Positions 1 to 13,210 are shown, counted from the first letter of the stretch. The stretch: DNA of 64,000 nucleotides from Altererythrobacter sp. KTW20L (GCF_023501975.1 NZ_JAMFLH010000012.1:62001-126000); one strand, 5' to 3'. Translations and numbers: made by a program. The notes: generated by a model from the letters alone, not told the origin.

Positions 1-2
1 AG

Positions 3-653
3 AGCATTGCGGTGGTCCCCACCATCCTGCGGCGCGGGGCGGGCTGGTTCAGCTCGTTTGGGCGCGAGGGCAACAAGGGCACCAAGCTGTTCCAGATCTC
101 GGGCCACGTGAACAAGCCCTGCGTAGTCGAGGAAGCCATGAGCATCCCGTTCAGCGAACTGATCGAGAAGCACTGCGGCGGCATTCGCGGCGGCAAGGAC
201 AACCTGCTGGCGGTGATCCCCGGCGGTTCCTCGGTTCCCCTCGTTCCGGCAGCGGAGATCTGGGATGCGCCGATGGATTTCGACGGCCTGAAGGCGTTGG
301 GAAGCGGCCTCGGCACGGCGGGCGTTATCGTGATGGACAAGTCCACCGACATCGTCCGTGCGATCAGCCGCCTGTCCTATTTCTACAAGCACGAGAGCTG
401 CGGCCAGTGCACCCCCTGCCGCGAAGGCACGGGCTGGATGTGGCGCGTGATGACCCGGCTCGAAACCGGCGATGCCAATGTCGAGGAAATTGACATGCTG
501 CACCAGGTGACCAAGCAGGTCGAAGGCCACACCATCTGCGCGCTGGGCGATGCCGCCGCATGGCCGATCCAGGGCCTGATCAAGCACTTCCGTCCGGAGA
601 TCGAGCGGCGGATTGCCGAGCGTGCCAGAGCCTTGCAGGTGGCAGCCGAATGA
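3..653 (+). CDS. nuoF: NADH-quinone oxidoreductase subunit F, C-terminal part (5' end outside window)
   Basis: Carries FMN and the N3 [4Fe-4S] cluster in the peripheral arm of complex I and takes electrons from NADH. The reading frame is already open at the window edge (codons from base 3), so the N-terminal NADH/FMN part is missing. Visible are the SLBB-type region and the cluster motif SCGQCTPC (Cys codons at 399, 408 and 417), with the fourth Cys in HTICALGD near 536. The C-terminus ends [10 protein letters not shown] plus a short tail, as is usual for NuoF. The stop codon overlaps the start of the next gene (ATGA at 650-653), so translation is probably coupled. Confidence 0.97.
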   Translation, partial: SIAVVPTILRRGAGWFSSFGREGNKGTKLFQISGHVNKPCVVEEAMSIPFSELIEKHCGGIRGGKDNLLAVIPGGSSVPLVPAAEIWDAPMDFDGLKALGSGLGTAGVIVMDKSTDIVRAISRLSYFYKHESCGQCTPCREGTGWMWRVMTRLETGDANVEEIDMLHQVTKQVEGHTICALGDAAAWPIQGLIKHFRPEIERRIAERARALQVAAE

Positions 654-1384
654 TCCGTTCGCTCTCCCTTGCCGCCCTGGCCGCCTTGGTCGTGAGTACC
701 GCGATTCCTGCTGAGGCGCAGAACACGCAGAACTCCTATCGGCCCACCGGCACGCGGATCATCTCGCAGCAGGAAGAGGCCGATCCGGACTATTCCCGGC
801 GCCTGCTCAAGGAGACCGCTGCCTGCGTCAACCGCTACGACTCCTCTGGTGTTGTGGGGCTGCTGCGCGGAGGGAACCAGGCTGCGCTTGATTACGCTGC
901 GGGTGGGATTCGCAACGAGGATCGGAACTCGCCGCTGAAAATCAGTGAATGCCTGCACGAAGCCTTGAACGGAGCGCAATTGGTTGTGCACATGCGCATT
1001 CCCCCTGCCGCCCTGCGCACCGTTCTGGCCGAGCAGGCTTACCTAAATCGGCACACTGCGCCGCTTACCATCGCCCCCGGCTCCCCGCAGGTGCTGGAAG
1101 GGCGAATCGTGATCGGCGGTGATACGGCGGAGGAATCGCAAGCGCGGGGCATTTTTGCCGATTGTTTGGTATTTAACGCTCCAGTCGAGGCCGACCGCCT
1201 GCTCCGTGGTCCGGTGGGCGGTGGTACCGAACTCGACAATGCCCGCGCGCTGATGCCCGCGATCTCGCAATGCTTGAACGACGGCCAGGCCGCCAACTTC
1301 TCGCCCAATGCCATCCGCGATTTTGTCGCCGATGGGCTGTGGGCGCGCAGCGAGGCCTTGGCGGGAGCGAGTGCCGCCCAATGA
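650..1384 (+). CDS. Secreted four-cysteine protein of unknown function, copy 1
   Basis: I do not recognise an assigned function. About 244 residues, starting at the ATG that overlaps the nuoF stop; a longer frame upstream would lie inside nuoF and lacks the signal peptide. Residues 1-24 form a Sec signal peptide ending AEAQ. The mature part carries YRPTGTRI near its start and four Cys, in the contexts ACVNRY, ECLHEA, DCLVFN and QCLNDG. Two halves of about 100 residues resemble each other: each begins with Cys, has LLRG about 12 residues later, then a CL motif and a helix ending in a (Y/W)xxR-like pattern. The next gene is a paralogue. The position between nuoF and nuoG suggests co-transcription with complex I, but a role in the complex is unproven. 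Confidence 0.85.
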   Translation: MIRSLSLAALAALVVSTAIPAEAQNTQNSYRPTGTRIISQQEEADPDYSRRLLKETAACVNRYDSSGVVGLLRGGNQAALDYAAGGIRNEDRNSPLKISECLHEALNGAQLVVHMRIPPAALRTVLAEQAYLNRHTAPLTIAPGSPQVLEGRIVIGGDTAEESQARGIFADCLVFNAPVEADRLLRGPVGGGTELDNARALMPAISQCLNDGQAANFSPNAIRDFVADGLWARSEALAGASAAQ

Positions 1385-2112
1385 TGGTACGCGCGCTTCC
1401 TGCTGGGCTTATGATTGCCTCTCTTGCGGCGGTCGCGATGCCGGCGATGGCGCAAGAGCGTCCCTATCGCCCCACCGGCACGCGCATCGCGCAGGCGCAG
1501 GAGAGTGTTGATCCTAACATGGCTCGTCGCCTGATGAAGGTCACGGCGCGGTGCGTCTATCGGCGCAACGAGGCGGCTGCCCTGGCGTTTCTACGGCAGA
1601 CGGATGCAGTGACGGCTGGGTACGAAGTGCTCGGCAGTTCTTCCGATGAAATCGAGGGAAGGCTCAACCTGGGCGCCTGCATGGGAGAAGCCATCGCGCT
1701 TGAAGGGACGCAAGCCCAGATGGGGCTTCCAGCACAAGTCTTGCGTGCTTCGCTGGCCGAGGAATCCTACCTCGCGCGACACGCAAGTCCGCTTGTGTTG
1801 GCAGCGAATGCCCCTGAAATTCTGACTAACAGGCCAATCGCTACTTCTACCGGTGAGGCACAAGCTCGAGGGCTAGCGGCTTTTGCCGATTGCGTGATCT
1901 ATCACGCCCCGGCAGAGGCCGATGCGCTGTTACGGACTGGTGTGGGTAGCGATGACGAGCGGGCCGGCGCCCGGGCGATGGTTCCGGCTATCTCGCAATG
2001 CCTTGCCGAAGGGCAGGAGGCGAACCTGACGTCTCGCGGCATCCGCGAAATGGTGGCCGATGGACTTTGGTCGCGCAGCGAATATGGCGCAGCAGCGCCC
2101 ACTGGGGAATAA
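1381..2112 (+). CDS. Secreted four-cysteine protein of unknown function, copy 2
   Basis: Paralogue of the preceding gene: about 243 residues, ATG at 1381 overlapping the previous stop. Signal peptide of about 23 residues ends AMAQ, followed by YRPTGTRI as in copy 1. Four Cys occur at matching places (RCVYRR, ACMGEA, DCVIYH, QCLAEG), and the C-terminal half shares MVPAISQCL and VADGLWSRSE with copy 1. The spacing fits two intramolecular disulphides in the periplasm, one per repeat, though this is inference. It ends 6 bases before nuoG. Function unknown; a periplasmic protein produced together with complex I is all the context supports. Confidence 0.85.
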   Translation: MMVRALPAGLMIASLAAVAMPAMAQERPYRPTGTRIAQAQESVDPNMARRLMKVTARCVYRRNEAAALAFLRQTDAVTAGYEVLGSSSDEIEGRLNLGACMGEAIALEGTQAQMGLPAQVLRASLAEESYLARHASPLVLAANAPEILTNRPIATSTGEAQARGLAAFADCVIYHAPAEADALLRTGVGSDDERAGARAMVPAISQCLAEGQEANLTSRGIREMVADGLWSRSEYGAAAPTGE

Positions 2113-2118
2113 CGAGTA

Positions 2119-4134
2119 ATGCCCAAAGTCACCGTAGACGGACAGGAAATCGAGGTTCCCGCCGGCGCCACCGTGCTGCAGGCGTGCGAGCTGGCGGGCA
2201 AGGAAATCCCGCGCTTCTGCTATCACGAGCGCCTCAGCATCGCGGGCAACTGCCGCATGTGCCTGGTCGAAGTGAAGCCCGGGCCGCCCAAGCCGCAGGC
2301 GAGCTGCGCGCTGCCAGCGACCGAAGGCCAGGAAATCTTCACCGCCACCGAGATGGTGAAGAAGGCCCGAGAGGGCGTGATGGAATTCCTGCTCATCAAC
2401 CACCCGCTCGATTGCCCGATCTGCGACCAGGGCGGCGAATGCGACCTGCAGGACCAGTCCATCGCCTATGGTCGCGGTGCCAGCCGCTATGACGAGAATA
2501 AGCGCGCGGTAACCGAGAAGTACATGGGGCCGCTCATCAAGACCACGATGACGCGCTGCATCCACTGCACCCGCTGCGTGCGGTTCTCCGAAGAAATCGC
2601 CGGGGTGGACGAAATCGGCGCGCTTTATCGCGGCGAGGACATGCAGATCACCACCTATCTGGAAAAGGCCGCCAGGCACGAGCTGTCGGCCAATGTGATC
2701 GACCTGTGCCCGGTCGGCGCGCTCACCAGCAATCCCTATGCCTTCGAGGCGCGTCCGTGGGAGCTGAAGAAAACCATCGGCATCGACGTGTCAGACGCGA
2801 TGGGCTCCAACATCCGCATCGATAGCCGGGGCCGCGAAGTGCTGCGCGTGCTGCCGCGCAACAACGATGACGTGAACGAGGAGTGGATCTCCGACAAGGC
2901 GCGCTACCAGGTCGATGGCCTGACGCGCCGCCGCCTGGACAAAGTGTGGATCAGGAAGAACGGCAAGCTGGCCGAGGCAAGCTGGGCCGATGCCTTTGCC
3001 AAGATCGCCAAGGCCAAGCCGGGGGCCAGCATCGCCGCCGTGGCGGGCGACCTGCTCGATTGCGAGACCATGTTTGCCGCCAAGGCGCTGCTCAAGGCCT
3101 GCGGTTCGTCGCTGGTCGAAAGCCGCCAGACCGGCATGGACTATGACGTGTCCAGCCTTGCCGCGATCAATTTCAACAGTGGTTTCAACGGGATAGAAAC
3201 CGCCGACGCCGTGCTGATCGTGGGCAGCCATGTCCGCTGGGAAGCGCCGCTGGTCAACGTGCGGCTGCGCAAGGCGGCCAAGCGCGGGGCCAAGGTGTTC
3301 GTGGTCGGGCCGGAATGGGAAACGACCTATCCGGCGACTTTCCTGGGCGAGGATGTCTCGGTGCTGGGCAAGCTGCCGACTGATGTGGCCGACGCATTCA
3401 AGAATGCGGAACGTCCGGCGATCATCCTTGGCGGGGCAGGCTTTGCCGCCGGTGCCCATGCTGCCGCGCTCAAGCTGGCGCAGCAGTTTGGCATGGTTAA
3501 AGACGGCTGGAACGGCTTCAACGCGCTGCACATGGCCGCTGCCCGGATGGGTGCGGTGATGCTCGGCTTCGCGCAAAAGGGCGGCATTGCCGAACTTGCC
3601 GCCGCCAAACCCAAGGTGCTGCTGGCGTTGGGGGCGGACGAGGTGGACTTTGCGAAGTTCCCGGACAGCCTGAAGGTCTATATCGGCCACCACGGTGACA
3701 AGGGCGCCCACGCGGCCGACATCGTGCTGCCCGCCAGCGCCTATACCGAAAAGCCCGGCACCTATGTGAACACGGAAGGCCGCGTTCAACGCAGCGACAA
3801 GGCTGTGTTTGCGCCGGGCGAGGCCCGCGAGGACTGGACCATCCTGCGCGCGCTGGCCGATGCGCTGGGCGTTTCGGTCGGCTTCGACAGCTTTCACGAG
3901 TTGCGCGCTGCGATGGTGGCCGAAGTGCCCGCGCTGGGTAACGAGGGCGAGATTGCCGATTACGGCGCGCTGCCCGCCAGCGTGTCGGGCAGCGACAAGC
4001 CTGAAGGCCGCATCGCCGCCTATCCGATCAAGGACTTCTACCTCACCAACCCGATCGCCCGCGCCAGCGCGGTGATGCAGCGCTGTTCGGACGAACTGCT
4101 CCACGGCGCGGACCTGGCGGAGGCTGCGGAATGA
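2119..4134 (+). CDS. nuoG: NADH-quinone oxidoreductase subunit G
   Basis: Large iron-sulphur subunit of the complex I peripheral arm, 671 residues, carrying electrons from NuoF/E towards NuoI. The N-terminal [2Fe-2S] domain has Cys34, 45, 48 and 63. A His/Cys cluster site follows in [14 protein letters not shown] (about residues 95-108), then the CIHCTRC motif near 150 and CPVGALT near 200. The rest is a shortened molybdopterin-oxidoreductase-like domain typical of alphaproteobacterial and mitochondrial-type NuoG. The N7-type extra cluster of enterobacterial NuoG is not evident. Its stop overlaps the nuoH start by 4 bases. Confidence 0.97.
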   Translation: MPKVTVDGQEIEVPAGATVLQACELAGKEIPRFCYHERLSIAGNCRMCLVEVKPGPPKPQASCALPATEGQEIFTATEMVKKAREGVMEFLLINHPLDCPICDQGGECDLQDQSIAYGRGASRYDENKRAVTEKYMGPLIKTTMTRCIHCTRCVRFSEEIAGVDEIGALYRGEDMQITTYLEKAARHELSANVIDLCPVGALTSNPYAFEARPWELKKTIGIDVSDAMGSNIRIDSRGREVLRVLPRNNDDVNEEWISDKARYQVDGLTRRRLDKVWIRKNGKLAEASWADAFAKIAKAKPGASIAAVAGDLLDCETMFAAKALLKACGSSLVESRQTGMDYDVSSLAAINFNSGFNGIETADAVLIVGSHVRWEAPLVNVRLRKAAKRGAKVFVVGPEWETTYPATFLGEDVSVLGKLPTDVADAFKNAERPAIILGGAGFAAGAHAAALKLAQQFGMVKDGWNGFNALHMAAARMGAVMLGFAQKGGIAELAAAKPKVLLALGADEVDFAKFPDSLKVYIGHHGDKGAHAADIVLPASAYTEKPGTYVNTEGRVQRSDKAVFAPGEAREDWTILRALADALGVSVGFDSFHELRAAMVAEVPALGNEGEIADYGALPASVSGSDKPEGRIAAYPIKDFYLTNPIARASAVMQRCSDELLHGADLAEAAE

Positions 4135-5177
4135 CCGCCTTTTTCCAAGACCTCGGCATGACCTACGAATGGGCGTGGTTCATCGCGACCATGTCCGGGA
4201 TCCTGCTGATCGCTCTCCCGCTGATGCTGGGCGTGGCGATGATCATCTACATGGACCGCAAGGTCTGGGCGGCGATCAACCTCAGGCGCGGCCCCAATGT
4301 GGTGGGTCCTTTCGGCCTGCTGCAGAGCTTTGCGGACGGGTTGAAGGTGTTCCTGCAGGAAACCATCATCCCCAGCGCGGCCAACAAGGGGCTGTTCATC
4401 CTCGCCCCTATCCTCACTTTCACGGTGGCGCTGCTGAGCTGGGCGGTGATCCCGTTCGGGCCGGATGCGGTGCTGGCCGATATCAACGTGGGCCTGCTCT
4501 ATATCTTCGCGGTCTCGTCGCTGGGCGTTTACGGGGTGGTGATCTCGGGCTGGGCATCCAATTCGAAGTACCCGTTCTTCTCGGCCATGCGTGCTTCGGC
4601 GCAGATGATTTCCTATGAAGTGTCTATCGGCTTCATCATCGTCTGCGTGGTGCTGTGGGCGGGCACGTTCAACCTGAACGACATCATCCTGGCCCAGAAG
4701 GGCCATGGCCTCGGCTTCATCAACGGCTTCTTCTTCAACCCGCTGCTGTTCCCGATCATGGTGATGTTCTTCATCTCGGCGCTCGCCGAAACCCAGCGCG
4801 TGCCGTTCGACCTGACCGAAGCCGAAAGCGAGCTCGTCGCCGGTTACCAGACCGAATATTCCTCGATGAGCTTCGCGCTGTTCTGGCTGGGCGAATATGC
4901 CAACATCCTGCTGATGTGCGCGCTCACCTCGATCCTGTTCTTCGGGGGCTGGCTGCCGCCGGTGGACTGGGCACCGCTGTACTACGTGCCGGGGATCGTG
5001 TGGCTGCTGGCCAAGATGCTGTTCTTCTTCTTCTGCTTCAGCTGGGTCATGGCGACCGTGCCGCGGTACCGGTATGACCAGCTGATGCGCCTGGGCTGGA
5101 AGGTATTCCTGCCGCTGAGCCTGTTCTTCGTGTTCGCGGTATCGCTCTGGCTGATGATCACGAGGTATTCCGCATGA
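4131..5177 (+). CDS. nuoH: NADH-quinone oxidoreductase subunit H
   Basis: Membrane subunit of complex I (ND1 homologue) that helps form the quinone-binding chamber and links the peripheral arm to the pump arm. 348 residues with about eight hydrophobic segments. Conserved loops are visible: MDRKVWA and [11 protein letters not shown] near the N-terminus, [13 protein letters not shown] near residue 160, and [20 protein letters not shown] near 220. It overlaps both nuoG and nuoI by 4 bases, as expected in this operon. Confidence 0.98.
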   Translation: MTAFFQDLGMTYEWAWFIATMSGILLIALPLMLGVAMIIYMDRKVWAAINLRRGPNVVGPFGLLQSFADGLKVFLQETIIPSAANKGLFILAPILTFTVALLSWAVIPFGPDAVLADINVGLLYIFAVSSLGVYGVVISGWASNSKYPFFSAMRASAQMISYEVSIGFIIVCVVLWAGTFNLNDIILAQKGHGLGFINGFFFNPLLFPIMVMFFISALAETQRVPFDLTEAESELVAGYQTEYSSMSFALFWLGEYANILLMCALTSILFFGGWLPPVDWAPLYYVPGIVWLLAKMLFFFFCFSWVMATVPRYRYDQLMRLGWKVFLPLSLFFVFAVSLWLMITRYSA

Positions 5178-5662
5178 CCTCCGTCGCACACCTCATCAAG
5201 TCGTTCACCCTGTGGGAGTTCGTGAAGGCGCATGCCCTCACGCTGAAGTATTTTTTCAAGCCCAAGGTGACGATCAACTATCCGTTCGAGAAGAACCCGC
5301 TCAGCCCGCGCTTCCGCGGCGAGCATGCGCTGCGTCGCTATGCCAATGGTGAGGAGCGGTGCATTGCCTGCAAGCTGTGCGAGGCGGTGTGTCCGGCCCA
5401 GGCGATCACCATCGAGGCCGAACCGCGCGAGGACGGCAGCCGCCGCACCACACGCTATGACATCGACATGACCAAGTGCATCTACTGCGGTTTCTGCCAG
5501 GAAGCCTGTCCGGTGGATGCCGTGGTCGAAGGGCCGAACTTCGAATACGCGACCGAAACGCGCGAGGAACTGCTCTATGACAAGGCAAAACTGCTGGCGA
5601 ACGGGGACAAGTGGGAGCGGGCGATTGCCGCGAACCTTGAAGCCGATGCGCCCTATCGTTAA
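5174..5662 (+). CDS. nuoI: NADH-quinone oxidoreductase subunit I
   Basis: Ferredoxin-like subunit with clusters N6a and N6b, passing electrons to N2 in NuoB. 162 residues. Two [4Fe-4S] motifs are plain: [16 protein letters not shown] (about residues 60-75) and [16 protein letters not shown] (about 99-114). Length and order match alphaproteobacterial NuoI. A 26-base gap separates it from nuoJ. Confidence 0.98.
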   Translation: MTSVAHLIKSFTLWEFVKAHALTLKYFFKPKVTINYPFEKNPLSPRFRGEHALRRYANGEERCIACKLCEAVCPAQAITIEAEPREDGSRRTTRYDIDMTKCIYCGFCQEACPVDAVVEGPNFEYATETREELLYDKAKLLANGDKWERAIAANLEADAPYR

Positions 5663-5688
5663 GCGCGCGGGCAAGTGAACGGGGCATC

Positions 5689-6309
5689 ATGATTCAGGTA
5701 CTCGCCTTTTATCTCTTCGCCATCATGGTGATTGCCTCCGGCGCGCTGGTCGTGCTGGCGCGCAATCCCGTGCATTCGGTGCTGTGGCTCATCCTGGCCT
5801 TCTTCAACGCCGCGGGCCTGATGATCCTGGTGGGGGCGGAGTTCATCGCCATGTTGCTGGTGATCGTCTATGTCGGCGCGGTGGCGGTGCTGTTCCTGTT
5901 CGTCGTCATGATGCTCAACATCGATTTCGCCGAACTGCGCGCGGGCTTCGTCAAGAACGCTCCGCTGTCCGTGGCCGTGGCGGTGATCCTGCTGGCCGAG
6001 ATCGTGCTCGGCATCGGTGCCTATCGCGTGGGCCTGATCGAGCTCGGCACGCCCGATGGCACGGCCGCTCCGATCCTGGGCGAGAGCAATATCGAGAACA
6101 TCGGCATCCTGCTCTACAGCCGCTACCTGTTCCTGTTCGAAATGGCGGGCATCATCCTGCTGGTCGCCATGATTGGCGCGATCGTGCTGACCCACCGCGA
6201 GAGCCGCGCGGTCCGCGCGCACCAGGACATCACCAAGCAGAACATGCGCCGGCCGGAGGATGCGACCGAGATGAAGCGTCCCGAAGTCGGGCAGGGGGTT
6301 GAGCTGTGA
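5689..6309 (+). CDS. nuoJ: NADH-quinone oxidoreductase subunit J
   Basis: ND6-type membrane subunit of complex I, 206 residues with five hydrophobic segments. The conserved region around [19 protein letters not shown] near residues 58-76 is the third helix, which carries the pi-bulge in this family. The C-terminal 30 residues are polar and cytoplasmic. The stop overlaps nuoK by 4 bases. Confidence 0.97.
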   Translation: MIQVLAFYLFAIMVIASGALVVLARNPVHSVLWLILAFFNAAGLMILVGAEFIAMLLVIVYVGAVAVLFLFVVMMLNIDFAELRAGFVKNAPLSVAVAVILLAEIVLGIGAYRVGLIELGTPDGTAAPILGESNIENIGILLYSRYLFLFEMAGIILLVAMIGAIVLTHRESRAVRAHQDITKQNMRRPEDATEMKRPEVGQGVEL

Positions 6310-6611
6310 TCGGCATCGAACATTATATCGTCGTCAGCTCGATCCTGTTCGTGCTGGGCGTGCTGGGCATCTTCCTCAACCGCAAGAACGTGATCGTGAT
6401 CCTGATGGCGATCGAGCTGATCCTGCTGTCGGTGAACATCAATCTGGTGGCCTTCAGCGCTTTCCTCGGCGATCTGACGGGTCAGGTCTTCGCCATGTTC
6501 GTGCTGACCGTTGCTGCGGCAGAGGCGGCCATCGGGCTTGCCATTCTCGTCACCTATTTCCGTCGCCGCGGCACGATTGCCGTCGATGACATCAACCGGA
6601 TGAAGGGCTGA
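6306..6611 (+). CDS. nuoK: NADH-quinone oxidoreductase subunit K
   Basis: ND4L-type membrane subunit, 101 residues with three transmembrane helices. The start is GTG or ATG around 6306, overlapping the nuoJ stop. The two conserved acidic residues of the proton path are present, in IELILL (helix 2) and in [10 protein letters not shown] (helix 3). It ends in the usual DDINRMKG-type tail. It is 4 bases upstream of nuoL. Confidence 0.97.
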   Translation: MIGIEHYIVVSSILFVLGVLGIFLNRKNVIVILMAIELILLSVNINLVAFSAFLGDLTGQVFAMFVLTVAAAEAAIGLAILVTYFRRRGTIAVDDINRMKG

Positions 6612-6615
6612 GCCG

Positions 6616-8711
<2,096 letters not shown>

Positions 8712-8715
<4 letters not shown>

Positions 8716-10241
8716 GCGGTGTTCCCATTCTCTCGCTGATGCTGCTCGTCCCGCTGCTGGGCGCGGTTGCCTGCTTCTTCGCCGAGGCAAAGCTGGCGCG
8801 CACCATTGCGCTGGTCGCGACGCTGGTGAACCTGGCGCTTGGCATTGCCATGTGGGCGAGTTTCGACGTGGGCGGCGCGCAGTGGCAGTTTACCGAGCGG
8901 GCGGACCTGTTCGGCAGCTTCCAGTGGGCATTGGGCATCGATGGCATCGCCCTGATGCTGATCATGCTCAGCGTATTCCTCATGCCGATCTGCATCCTCG
9001 CGAGCGCCAGCATCGAAAAGCGCGTCGGCGAATACATGGCGGCCTTCCTGTTCATGGAAGTGCTGATGGTCGGCACCTTTGCCGCGCAGGACCTGTTCCT
9101 GTTCTACATCTTCTTCGAGGCCGGCCTGATCCCGATGTACCTGATCATCGGCATCTGGGGCGGCGCAGACCGGATCTACGCCAGCTACAAATTCTTCCTC
9201 TATACGCTGCTCGGCTCGGTGCTGATGTTCATCGCCATGCTGTGGATGGTGAATGTCGCAGGCACGAGCGACATCCCCACGCTGATGCAGTACGATTTCC
9301 CGGTTGATGCGCAGACATGGCTGTGGCTCGCCTTCTTCGCCAGCTTTGCGGTGAAGATGCCGATGTGGCCGGTCCACACCTGGCTGCCCGCTGCCCACGT
9401 GCAGGCGCCGACCGCCGGTTCGGTGATCCTGGCGGGCGTGCTGCTGAAGCTGGGCGGCTATGGCTTCATCCGTTTCAGCCTGCCGATGTTCCCCGAAGCG
9501 AGCGCGCAGCTGGCTTGGCTGGTGTTTGCGCTGTCGATGGTGGCCGTGGTCGTCACCAGCCTGATCGCGCTGGTCCAGCACGACATGAAGAAGCTGATCG
9601 CCTATAGCTCGGTCGCCCACATGGCGATCGTGACTGCGGGCCTGTTTGCCTTCAACGTGCAGGGCCTCGAAGGCGCGATGATCGTGATGCTGAGCCACGG
9701 ACTGGTATCGGGCGCGTTGTTCCTCTGCGTCGGGGTGATCTACGACCGGCTGCACACCCGCGAGATTGACCGCTATGGCGGCCTGTCGATCAACATGCCC
9801 AAATATGCGCTGTTCTTCCTGCTCTTCACCATGGCGAGCATCGGTCTGCCGGGCACCAGCGGCTTCGTTGGCGAGTTCCTCAGCCTTGCGGGTATCTACC
9901 AAGCGTCGAGCTGGGTCGCGTTTGTCTGCACCACCGGCATCATTCTTGGCGCGGCCTACATGCTCTACCTCTACCGCCGCGTGGCCTTTGGCGAACAGAA
10001 GAATGCCGATGCCGCCGCCATGCCCGACCTGTCGGTGCGCGAATGGGTCATGCTTGGCCCGATAGCCGCTGCCGTGCTGTGGATGGGCGTCTATCCGGAA
10101 AGCTTCATGGCCCCGATGCGTGCCGATATTGCTGCGCTCGACGCCCGCCTTGCCAGCGCCCGCCCCGAAGGCGACGCGCGGTTATGGATTGGCGAGCCGG
10201 CACCCGTAGTTGAAGAAGAAGCGCACGGGGGAGCGCACTGA
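8712..10241 (+). CDS. nuoM: NADH-quinone oxidoreductase subunit M
   Basis: ND4-type antiporter-like pump subunit of complex I, 509 residues with about 14 transmembrane helices. The key TM5 Glu is in [14 protein letters not shown] and the TM7 Lys in [33 protein letters not shown] is the usual TM8-9 loop. The C-terminal tail is charged and His-containing. The stop overlaps the nuoN start by one base (TGATG at 10239-10243). Confidence 0.97.
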
Positions 10242-11704
10242 TGGAACTCACCACCTCCCTCGGGCTGATCGTTCCCGAACTGGTCCTTGCCGTATCCGGC
10301 CTCATCATGCTGCTGTTCGCCGCATGGGGCGGCAACGAGGCGAGCAAGCCTGTGTCCATCGCCTGTTGCGTGGCGCTGGGCGGGGCTTTTGCCCTGGTCG
10401 CGCCGTCGGTCTGCGGCGGATATTCCGGGCCCGGCACCCTGGCGTTCTATGGCCAGCTCCGGATCGATGCCTTTGCCGGTTTCGCCAAGCTGATGATCTA
10501 TGCCTCGGCCGGTGCCGCCCTTGTCGTCGCGCCGCGCTATTTCGACCGCTTGAACGCCATGAAGCCGGAATTCGCCGTGCTGGTGATCTTTTCGGCTCTG
10601 GGCATGAGCATCATGGTTTCGGCAGCGGACCTGATCTCGCTTTATATCGGCCTCGAACTGACCAGCCTTGCCTCCTACGTGCTGGCATCCTTCCTGCGTG
10701 ATGATGACAAGTCGGCCGAAGCGGGCCTCAAGTACTTCGTGCTGGGCGCGCTTGCCTCCGGCATCCTGCTGTTCGGTTCCAGCCTGATCTACGGATTTAC
10801 CGGATCGACCAGCTTTGCCGGGATCAGCGCAGGCATGGCGGGCGGATTGTCGGGCGGCATGCTGTTCGGCCTGATCTTCGTGATGGCGGGCCTCGCCTTC
10901 AAGATCAGTGCCGTGCCGTTCCACATGTGGACGCCGGATGTCTATGAAGGCGCGCCGACGCCCGTCACCATGTTCTTCGCCAGCGCGCCCAAGGTGGCCG
11001 CCGTGGCCCTGCTTGCCCGGGTCTCGCTGGAGGCCTTCGGCAGCCAGCCCGACGCATGGCAGCAGATCGTCACCTTTGCCGCCATCGCCTCTATCGTAGT
11101 CGGCGCGCTTGGGGCGATCGGGCAGGAGAACCTCAAGCGACTTCTCGCATTCTCGTCGATCAACAACGTCGGCTTCATCCTGATCGGCCTCGCTACAGCG
11201 ACGGTCGCCGGTGCCAGCTCGATGCTGCTGTACCTCGTGTTCTACGTTGCCATGACTGTGGGCAGCTTCGTCGCCCTGCTGATGCTGACCGATGCCGAGG
11301 GCAAGCCGCTGGAGACTTTCGCCGACATCAAGGGCCTTTCCACCACGCGCCCGGCGCTCGCCTGGTGCCTGCTGCTGATCATGTTCAGCCTGGCCGGTAT
11401 CCCGCCGCTGATGGGCTTTTACGGCAAGCTGGTGGTGTTCCAGGCCGCAGTCGAAGCGGACCTGATCGCGCTGGCCGCCATCGGTATCGCCGCCAGCGTG
11501 ATCGGCGCGTTCTACTACCTCAAGTTCATCAAGGTGATGTTCTTCGACGAAGCGGTGGACCGTGTGCAGGGTAAGGCCGACAAGGCGCAGTGGGCGCTCC
11601 TGGCGCTCGCAACCTTGGCGATCTCCCCGTTCGCCTGGCTGCTGACGGGCTGGCTTGCATCGCTGGCTGACGGGGCCGCAGCCGCGCTGTTCTTCGCTGC
11701 CTGA
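10241..11704 (+). CDS. nuoN: NADH-quinone oxidoreductase subunit N
   Basis: ND2-type antiporter-like subunit, 487 residues, the last complex I gene of the operon. The TM5 Glu is retained (LYIGLELTSLASY) and the TM7 Lys is in LAFKISAVPFHMWTPDVYEG. IGQENLKRLLAFSSINNVG is the conserved TM8-9 loop. The biotin ligase gene starts only 2 bases after the stop, so birA-coaX-rnj may be read through from the nuo promoter. Confidence 0.97.
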   Translation: MELTTSLGLIVPELVLAVSGLIMLLFAAWGGNEASKPVSIACCVALGGAFALVAPSVCGGYSGPGTLAFYGQLRIDAFAGFAKLMIYASAGAALVVAPRYFDRLNAMKPEFAVLVIFSALGMSIMVSAADLISLYIGLELTSLASYVLASFLRDDDKSAEAGLKYFVLGALASGILLFGSSLIYGFTGSTSFAGISAGMAGGLSGGMLFGLIFVMAGLAFKISAVPFHMWTPDVYEGAPTPVTMFFASAPKVAAVALLARVSLEAFGSQPDAWQQIVTFAAIASIVVGALGAIGQENLKRLLAFSSINNVGFILIGLATATVAGASSMLLYLVFYVAMTVGSFVALLMLTDAEGKPLETFADIKGLSTTRPALAWCLLLIMFSLAGIPPLMGFYGKLVVFQAAVEADLIALAAIGIAASVIGAFYYLKFIKVMFFDEAVDRVQGKADKAQWALLALATLAISPFAWLLTGWLASLADGAAAALFFAA

Positions 11705-11705
11705 C

Positions 11706-12431
11706 TTGGCGGGCCGGATCGACACTGTCGCCGAGACCGGCTCGACCAATGCAGACCTGCTTGCCCGGCTTGCCGCAGGCGAGGTGATTGCCGAGGGATA
11801 CTGGCTGGTCGCGGACCGGCAGAACGCCGGGCGCGGGCGGCAGGGGCGCCAATGGCTCGACGGGCCGGGCAACTTCATGGGCTCCACCGTGGTCACTCTC
11901 GGCGCATCCGATCCGCCACCCGCCAGCTTGTCGTTCCTTACCGCACTGGCTGTCTATGGCGCTACCGCAGGCAGGATCGCGCAGCCTGCTGCCCTGCAGC
12001 TCAAATGGCCGAACGACGTGCTGCTGTCCGGTGCCAAGTTCTGCGGCATCCTGCTCGAACGCGAAGGCAGGCACGCGGTGATCGGGGTGGGCGTAAACCT
12101 GGCGGGCGCGCCGAAGCTGGCGGATCGCGAGACACTGGCCCTGGCAGACTTCGGCAGCGCGCCCGATCGCGACCTGTTCGCCGCCGATCTCGCGCAGTGC
12201 TTTGCCCAAGAACTGGAACGCTGGCGAATTTACGGTGTGGGTCCGATGTTCAGCCGCTGGCAGGCCGCAGCCCACCAACCCGGCGCGCTGCTCAGTGTCC
12301 ATAATGGATCTGGCGAGCGGCTAACCGGCACTTACACCGGCCTGGCCGATGATGGAGCGCTATCCTTGCGCTTGGATGACGGATCGACCCGTGTCATCCA
12401 TGCAGGCGATGTAATGCTGGAGGCAGGCTGA
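11706..12431 (+). CDS. birA: Biotin--[acetyl-CoA carboxylase] ligase
   Basis: Activates biotin with ATP and transfers it to the biotin carboxyl carrier protein. About 241 residues from a TTG at 11706, just after the nuoN stop; another TTG at 11655 would overlap nuoN by 50 bases, and no ATG or clear Shine-Dalgarno is present, so the start is uncertain. Motifs: [10 protein letters not shown], then [13 protein letters not shown] (biotinyl-AMP loop), [11 protein letters not shown] (catalytic Lys) and GVGVNL. A C-terminal SH3-like domain ends near GDVML. There is no N-terminal DNA-binding domain, so it is a monofunctional ligase. Confidence 0.93.
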   Translation: MAGRIDTVAETGSTNADLLARLAAGEVIAEGYWLVADRQNAGRGRQGRQWLDGPGNFMGSTVVTLGASDPPPASLSFLTALAVYGATAGRIAQPAALQLKWPNDVLLSGAKFCGILLEREGRHAVIGVGVNLAGAPKLADRETLALADFGSAPDRDLFAADLAQCFAQELERWRIYGVGPMFSRWQAAAHQPGALLSVHNGSGERLTGTYTGLADDGALSLRLDDGSTRVIHAGDVMLEAG

Positions 12432-13210
12432 TGCTGCTCGCGATCGATGTCGGCAATACCAACGTAGTCTTCGCCATGTTCGATGGTGAGAACATGCGCA
12501 CCCGCTGGCGCATCGCCACCGATCCGCGCCGCACGGGCGATGAATATGCCGTCTGGTTGATCCAGCTGATGCAGATCGAAGGGATCGAGCGGGCCGACGT
12601 GACTGCCATGATCGTCTCCAGCGTCGTCCCGCGCACGCGGCACAACCTGGAAGTGCTGGCGCAGAAGTATTTCGGCGTAACGCCGCTGTTCGCGGGCGAG
12701 GGAGCGGCGGCGTGGGATTTCGAGATCGATGTGGACGAACCACGCTCGCTCGGCGCGGACCGGGCGGTCAATGCACTGGCCGCCCATGCCAAGTATCCGG
12801 GCGACCTGATCGTTATCGATTTCGGCACGGCGACCACTTTTGACGTGGTGGATTCGGGCGGGGCCTATAAGGGAGGCATCATCGCGCCGGGCATCAACCT
12901 GTCGCTCGATGCGCTGGTCAACAATACGGCCAAACTCCCGCGTATCGCCATCGAGGCTCCGCGCAGTAACAGCGTGACAGGCCGCAATACCGAGGATCAG
13001 ATGTTGATAGGTGTGTTCTGGGGCTATGTCGCCATGATGGAAGGGCTGGTCGCCCGCCTCAAGGCCGAAATCGGCCGCCCCGCGCGGGTCATTGCTACAG
13101 GGGGCCTGGCCGTGCTGTTCGGTGCCCACAGCGACATTTTCGACGAAGTTGACGGTGACCTGACCCTTCAGGGCCTGGCCATGCTCGCCCGGCGGGCAGG
13201 AGCGGCATGA
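12431..13210 (+). CDS. coaX: Type III pantothenate kinase
   Basis: Phosphorylates pantothenate, the first step to coenzyme A. 259 residues of the ASKHA fold. The N-terminal phosphate-binding motif is AIDVGNTN, followed by the DRAVNALAA and [12 protein letters not shown] motifs and [11 protein letters not shown] in the middle. Its start overlaps the birA stop, and its own stop overlaps the ribonuclease J start, so birA-coaX-rnj form a tight unit. Confidence 0.96.
   Translation: MLLAIDVGNTNVVFAMFDGENMRTRWRIATDPRRTGDEYAVWLIQLMQIEGIERADVTAMIVSSVVPRTRHNLEVLAQKYFGVTPLFAGEGAAAWDFEIDVDEPRSLGADRAVNALAAHAKYPGDLIVIDFGTATTFDVVDSGGAYKGGIIAPGINLSLDALVNNTAKLPRIAIEAPRSNSVTGRNTEDQMLIGVFWGYVAMMEGLVARLKAEIGRPARVIATGGLAVLFGAHSDIFDEVDGDLTLQGLAMLARRAGAA

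Noticed and set aside
2791-4104. 437-residue minus-strand open frame antisense to nuoG
   Set aside because: Same shadow effect; no known family.
10091-11896. 601-residue minus-strand open frame antisense to nuoM/nuoN
   Set aside because: No domain pattern and it covers known genes; the result of high third-position GC.
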